Shown in pieces: positions 60,915 to 64,000 of a DNA stretch of 64,000 nucleotides. A program made the translations under genes and the position numbers. Every line of letters starts with the position of its first letter. Position 1 is the stretch's first letter. The notes beneath the pieces are model-generated. The model did no database searches and was not told the DNA's origin. It worked only from the letters and a program-made list of their open reading frames with translations. The DNA is taken from positions 124,001-188,000 of the forward strand of contig JAVDCA010000002.1 in assembly GCA_030848545.1 (NCBI GenBank). The letters run 5' to 3'. The DNA is from Astrobacterium formosum. Its GTDB lineage: Bacteria; Pseudomonadota; Alphaproteobacteria; Rhizobiales; Xanthobacteraceae.

Positions 60915-61781
60915 ATGTGTCCTCCGGGCTGCCTGCATTCCATTTGCGAACAAGCGAGCCGACGCGGCCTCCTCAAGGCCGGCTTCGGTTTCGGCGTCGC
61001 CGCCGCGGCATCTGCAGCATCATTCGCCGCCACTGCGGTCGCCGCCACTCCGGTCGCTGCCCAAGCGGCGCCGGCGGTGCAGACGCGGTCGTTCACCAAC
61101 GTGCTCGACCTGACGCACACGCTCTACGAGGGCTTCCCCACCTACAGCGGCGAAAAGTGGTTCACCATGGAGAAGCCGGTCACGTGGGCGAAGGACAAGG
61201 TCAATCTCCATCGCTGGATCCTGATGGAGCACACCGGCACCCACATCGACTCGCCGTTCCACTTTTCCGAAAAAGGCAACACCGTCGACCTGATCCCGAT
61301 CACCGATCTGCTGGTGCCGATGGTGGTGATCAACATCGCGGCGCGGGCGGCGGACAATCCCGACACGTCCGTCACTCCCGACGACATCAAGGCGTGGGAA
61401 TCCAGAAACGGGCGCATTCCCGATGGTGCCTGCGTGGTGATGAATTCCGGCTGGGGCAAGCTGCTCAGCTCGCCGAAGTTCACCGGGGTCGATCCGGCCG
61501 GAAAATTCCATACGCCCGGATTCCACGGCGAGACCGCGCAGTTCCTGATCAATGAGCGCAGCGTCAAGGGGGTCGGCGTCGATACGTTGTCTCTCGACAC
61601 CGGCCTGAATTCGGCGGGTGCATTCCCGTTCCACTACGCCTGGCTCGGCAGCGGCCGCTGGGGGGTCGAAAACCTCGCCAATCTCGATACCGTTCCGGAG
61701 AAGGGCGCGCTCTTGTTTGTCGGCGCCCCCAAGGTCAAGGACGGGACCGGAGGCCCGAGCCGCATCATCGCCCTGGTGTGA
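60915..61781 (+). CDS. Cyclase-family metal hydrolase, exported
   Basis: A 288-residue protein with a twin-arginine-like export signal (ASRRGLLKAGFGFGVAAAASAA) and a cyclase/kynurenine-formamidase fold: LDLTHTLYEGFPTYSG, the metal motif HTGTHIDSPFHF, and GVGVDTLSLDTG. Members hydrolyse N-formylkynurenine, isatin or cyclic imides; export to the periplasm argues against a tryptophan-catabolic role. GGAGACGGGAC precedes ATG 60915. Confidence 0.88.
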   Translation: MCPPGCLHSICEQASRRGLLKAGFGFGVAAAASAASFAATAVAATPVAAQAAPAVQTRSFTNVLDLTHTLYEGFPTYSGEKWFTMEKPVTWAKDKVNLHRWILMEHTGTHIDSPFHFSEKGNTVDLIPITDLLVPMVVINIAARAADNPDTSVTPDDIKAWESRNGRIPDGACVVMNSGWGKLLSSPKFTGVDPAGKFHTPGFHGETAQFLINERSVKGVGVDTLSLDTGLNSAGAFPFHYAWLGSGRWGVENLANLDTVPEKGALLFVGAPKVKDGTGGPSRIIALV

Positions 61782-61861
61782 TCCGGCGAACGCTCCCGCC
61801 AGGACGGCAATACTCCGCACCACGGCCGGGCAGCCGGCAGAAACGGCGGCCGAACATGCAA

Positions 61862-61890
61862 GCGCCCCGGGTTCTGAGAACCCGGGGCGC
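61862..61890. terminator. Long perfect hairpin between convergent genes
   Basis: Arms GCGCCCCGGGTTC (61862-61874) and GAACCCGGGGCGC (61878-61890) with a TGA loop. It lies between the cyclase-family gene and the BI-1 gene and can stop both transcripts; the T run on the right side is broken (GCTCGTCTTT). Confidence 0.7.
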
Positions 61891-61954
61891 GCTCGTCTTT
61901 GGGTTTATCATCGAGCCGGCCAGCTGTCGCGCCGGTCGAGGTCGATGGCGTCGG

Positions 61955-62716
61955 TCAGCGGCGATCGCCGAACAGCCGCAGCAGCATCAGGAACAGGTTG
62001 ATGAAGTCGAGGTAAAGCGACAGCGCGCCCATGACGGCCTTGCGGCCGGCGACGGTGCCGTCATCGTTGACGTCGTAGAACTCCTTGATCTTCTGGGTGT
62101 CGTAGGCGGTCAGCCCGACGAAGATCAGGACGCCCATCACCGACAGAGCCCAGTCGAGCCCGCTCGATTTCAGGAACATGTTGACCAGGCTGGCGATGAT
62201 CAGGCCGAACAGGCCCATCATCAGGAACGAGCCCATGCCGGTCAGGTCCCGCTGGGTCGTGTAGCCGTAGAGGCTCATGGCGCCGAAGGTCGCCGCCGAG
62301 ATGAAGAACACCCGCGTGATGGAGGCGCCCGTATAGGCGAGGAAGATCGACGACAGGGCGACACCGAGCAGGGCCGCGTAGACCATGAACAGGCCGAGCG
62401 CCGTCGTCGCCTGCAGCTTGTGGATGCGGAAGCTGATGAAGAAGACGAGGCCGAGCGTGCCCAGAAGCAGCACGATCGTCATCGGCCCGGAATAGACCGC
62501 CTGGCCGAACGAGGTCAGCCCGATGACGGCGCCGGACGCATCGGTGACCACCGCCGCCTGATAGGTCAGCCACGCCAGCACGGCGGTCAGGGCCACGCCG
62601 CCGCTCATGTAGTTGTAGACGCGGAGCATGTGGGCGCGCAGACCCGCGTCGATCGCGACCGCACGGTCGGCGGCATGGCCGCGCACAGCCGCATAGTTCC
62701 GGTCGAAGTCCGACAT
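61955..62716 (-). CDS. BI-1/YccA (TMBIM) family membrane protein, copy 1
   Basis: A 253-residue protein with seven predicted helices. It begins MSDFDRNYAAVRGHAADRAVAIDAGLRAHMLRVYNYMSGGVALTAVLAWLTY and ends in LYLDFINLFLMLLRLFGDRR. The family signature GLTAYDTQKIKEFY holds the Asp that gates Ca2+/H+ leak in BI-1-like proteins. Homologue of the next gene over the whole length. GGATACTCTCC precedes the ATG. Confidence 0.94.
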   Translation of the reverse strand: MSDFDRNYAAVRGHAADRAVAIDAGLRAHMLRVYNYMSGGVALTAVLAWLTYQAAVVTDASGAVIGLTSFGQAVYSGPMTIVLLLGTLGLVFFISFRIHKLQATTALGLFMVYAALLGVALSSIFLAYTGASITRVFFISAATFGAMSLYGYTTQRDLTGMGSFLMMGLFGLIIASLVNMFLKSSGLDWALSVMGVLIFVGLTAYDTQKIKEFYDVNDDGTVAGRKAVMGALSLYLDFINLFLMLLRLFGDRR

Positions 62717-62979
62717 GGAGAGTATCCTTTCTGCCGCCCGGGGAGCCCACGGGCGCTGGGGGCACGGGAATCCCGCACCAACGTCACGAATCTAGTGTCG
62801 AGGCAGGCGGTACGGAAGAAGCCTGCGACGATTTACTTAACAATTCCAATCCGACGCCAATAAGACGTTCACCCACACGTGAAGCCGGCCGGCACGCCGT
62901 ACATGCGTGCGGCCCCGGTGGGGTGCCGGGGCCGCCGTTTTCGCCAGGGTTTCCAGCGCCAGAACGTCTTTCGGCGCCC

Positions 62980-63804
62980 TTACTCCTCGCGTTGGCCGAG
63001 GAGCTGCAGCAGCAGGGTGAACAGATTGATAAAGTTGAGGTAGAGCGACAGCGCACCCATGATGGCGGCGCGCTGTGCCACCACGCCTTCCATGGCGCCG
63101 TAGATGTACTCGTTCTTGAGCCGCTGGGTGTCCCACGCGGTCAGACCGGCGAACACCAGGACGCCGACCACCGAGACGATGAACTGCAGCATGGAAGAGC
63201 CGAGGAACAGGTTGACGACGCTCGCCAGGATGACGCCGAACAGGCCCATGATCAGGAACGAGCCCATGCCGGTGAGATCGCGCTGGGTGGTGTAGCCCCA
63301 CAGCGACAGGGCGCCGAACGAGGCGGCGGTGATGAAGAACACGCGCACGATGGAGGTGTGCGTATAGACCATGAAGATCGAGCCGAGGGAGAGACCGACC
63401 AGCGCGGCGTACGCCCAGAACATGAGCTGGGCAGTGGCCGGCTTCATGCGCTCGATGCCGAAGGAGAGCGCGAAGACGAGCCCGAGAGGCGCGAAGATCA
63501 CCACCCATTTGAGCGGGCTGACGAACATCGCGACGCCGATCTGGGTCAGGTACATGTTGCCGGCGACGCGCGCCGGGACTTCAACGCCGTTGCGCAGCAC
63601 CTTGGCGGCGGTGGCGGCGTCGCCCGTCACCGACAGCATATAGATGCCCAGCGCGGCCAGGCCGGTGATGGCGAGACCCAGCACCATGTAGTTGTAGACA
63701 CTGAGCATATAGGCCCGCAGGCCGGCGTCGATGGCCGCGGCTTCCGCGCGGCCGATAGACGTCCCGAAGGGCGCGGCCGGCGCGTTACGATCGAAGTCCG
63801 ACAT
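62980..63804 (-). CDS. BI-1/YccA (TMBIM) family membrane protein, copy 2
   Basis: A 274-residue paralogue of copy 1: MSDFDRNAPAAPFGTSIGRAEAAAIDAGLRAYMLSVYNYMVLGLAITGLAALGIYML, GLTAWDTQRLKNEYIYG and LYLNFINLFTLLLQLLGQREE. It carries an insert of about 20 residues (AKVLRNGVEVPARVAG) between helices 1 and 2 that copy 1 lacks. ATG 63804 is chosen by alignment of the start with copy 1; ATG 63807 is next to it. GAGGATTTG precedes. Confidence 0.94.
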   Translation of the reverse strand: MSDFDRNAPAAPFGTSIGRAEAAAIDAGLRAYMLSVYNYMVLGLAITGLAALGIYMLSVTGDAATAAKVLRNGVEVPARVAGNMYLTQIGVAMFVSPLKWVVIFAPLGLVFALSFGIERMKPATAQLMFWAYAALVGLSLGSIFMVYTHTSIVRVFFITAASFGALSLWGYTTQRDLTGMGSFLIMGLFGVILASVVNLFLGSSMLQFIVSVVGVLVFAGLTAWDTQRLKNEYIYGAMEGVVAQRAAIMGALSLYLNFINLFTLLLQLLGQREE

Positions 63805-64000
63805 CATCAAATCCTCTGGTCGTTGTCCGGAACGAGGCGTCGCCCCCGCCGGAAGCCGCTTTCAATATGAACGCTTTGGTGGCGATCTCAAGGCTGGCAC
63901 ATTGGTTAAGTCATTGGAATTCTGCAACAAAGACGCGACCCTTTGTCGCAAATCGCATCCCAATGCACCTCCCTGCCTAGAGATTTCGCAAAACCGGCGC

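Overview
The window looks like a chromosomal segment of a high-GC alphaproteobacterium of the Hyphomicrobiales (Rhizobiales), probably near the Bradyrhizobium/Xanthobacteraceae branch. The evidence is the housekeeping neighbourhood (ffh, rpsP, rimM, trmD, dapF, mtaB, septation protein A, ccmABCDG, acnA), Hyphomicrobiales-type small proteins (BA14K, DUF2794, DUF1223), general-stress promoters of the sigma-EcfG type, and many dispersed palindromic repeats of a kind common in this order. I saw no tRNA, rRNA, CRISPR array, transposase or phage gene.

Layout. 0.01-0.7 kb: trmD, reading left. 0.9-13.7 kb: an accessory block with a DGPF/YCII protein, a peptide-type ABC importer (binding protein, two permeases, a two-domain ATPase), an AtzG-AtzE-AtzH(HpxZ) set, a GntR regulator, an AtzF-type allophanate hydrolase and an ECF42-type sigma factor. 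13.7-16.5 kb: rimM, rpsP and ffh, reading left, so the block lies between rimM and trmD. 16.8-21.3 kb: small conserved genes, dapF and mtaB. 21.6-29.4 kb: an operon of pentulose-phosphate epimerase, RpiB and a TRAP transporter with a LysR regulator, then a ketopantoate-reductase-like gene and a CbbR-like LysR gene. 29.6-34.6 kb: a cold-shock protein, a large histidine kinase, an AlaX editing protein and a BA14K protein. 34.8-39.2 kb: a DmsAB-type molybdoenzyme divergent from a CBS-domain gene, each with an FNR/FixK-like box, and an acetyltransferase. 39.2-43.8 kb: a PAS-GGDEF-EAL protein, a divergent stress pair (PRC-barrel and basic-tail protein) with facing EcfG promoters, and MepA. 43.8-48.3 kb: the molybdate operon modE-modA-modB-modC-mop-DUF2478 under a ModE box. 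48.4-64 kb: a K+/H+ antiporter, septation protein A, ccmGDCBA, acnA, a possible small RNA, DUF2794, a double-receiver regulator, a cyclase-family hydrolase and two tandem BI-1/YccA membrane proteins.

How the parts work together. The 1.8-12.2 kb genes look like an importer plus amidases acting on a ureide, carboxybiuret or oxalurate-like compound and releasing ammonia through allophanate. The mod operon supplies molybdate that the DmsA-type enzyme needs, and the two are regulated by different signals (molybdate through ModE; oxygen through an FNR/FixK-type protein). The ccm genes make c-type cytochromes, which fits a respiratory lifestyle with a microaerobic branch. The 42.3-42.8 kb pair belongs to the general stress response.

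Most notable: the ribosomal/tRNA-modification operon split by about 13 kb; an inverted palindromic repeat translated in frame as the linker of an ABC ATPase; facing perfect EcfG promoters; paired FNR-type boxes; a perfect-armed ModE operator; and a leftward intrinsic terminator with no gene in front of it, which suggests an unannotated RNA.
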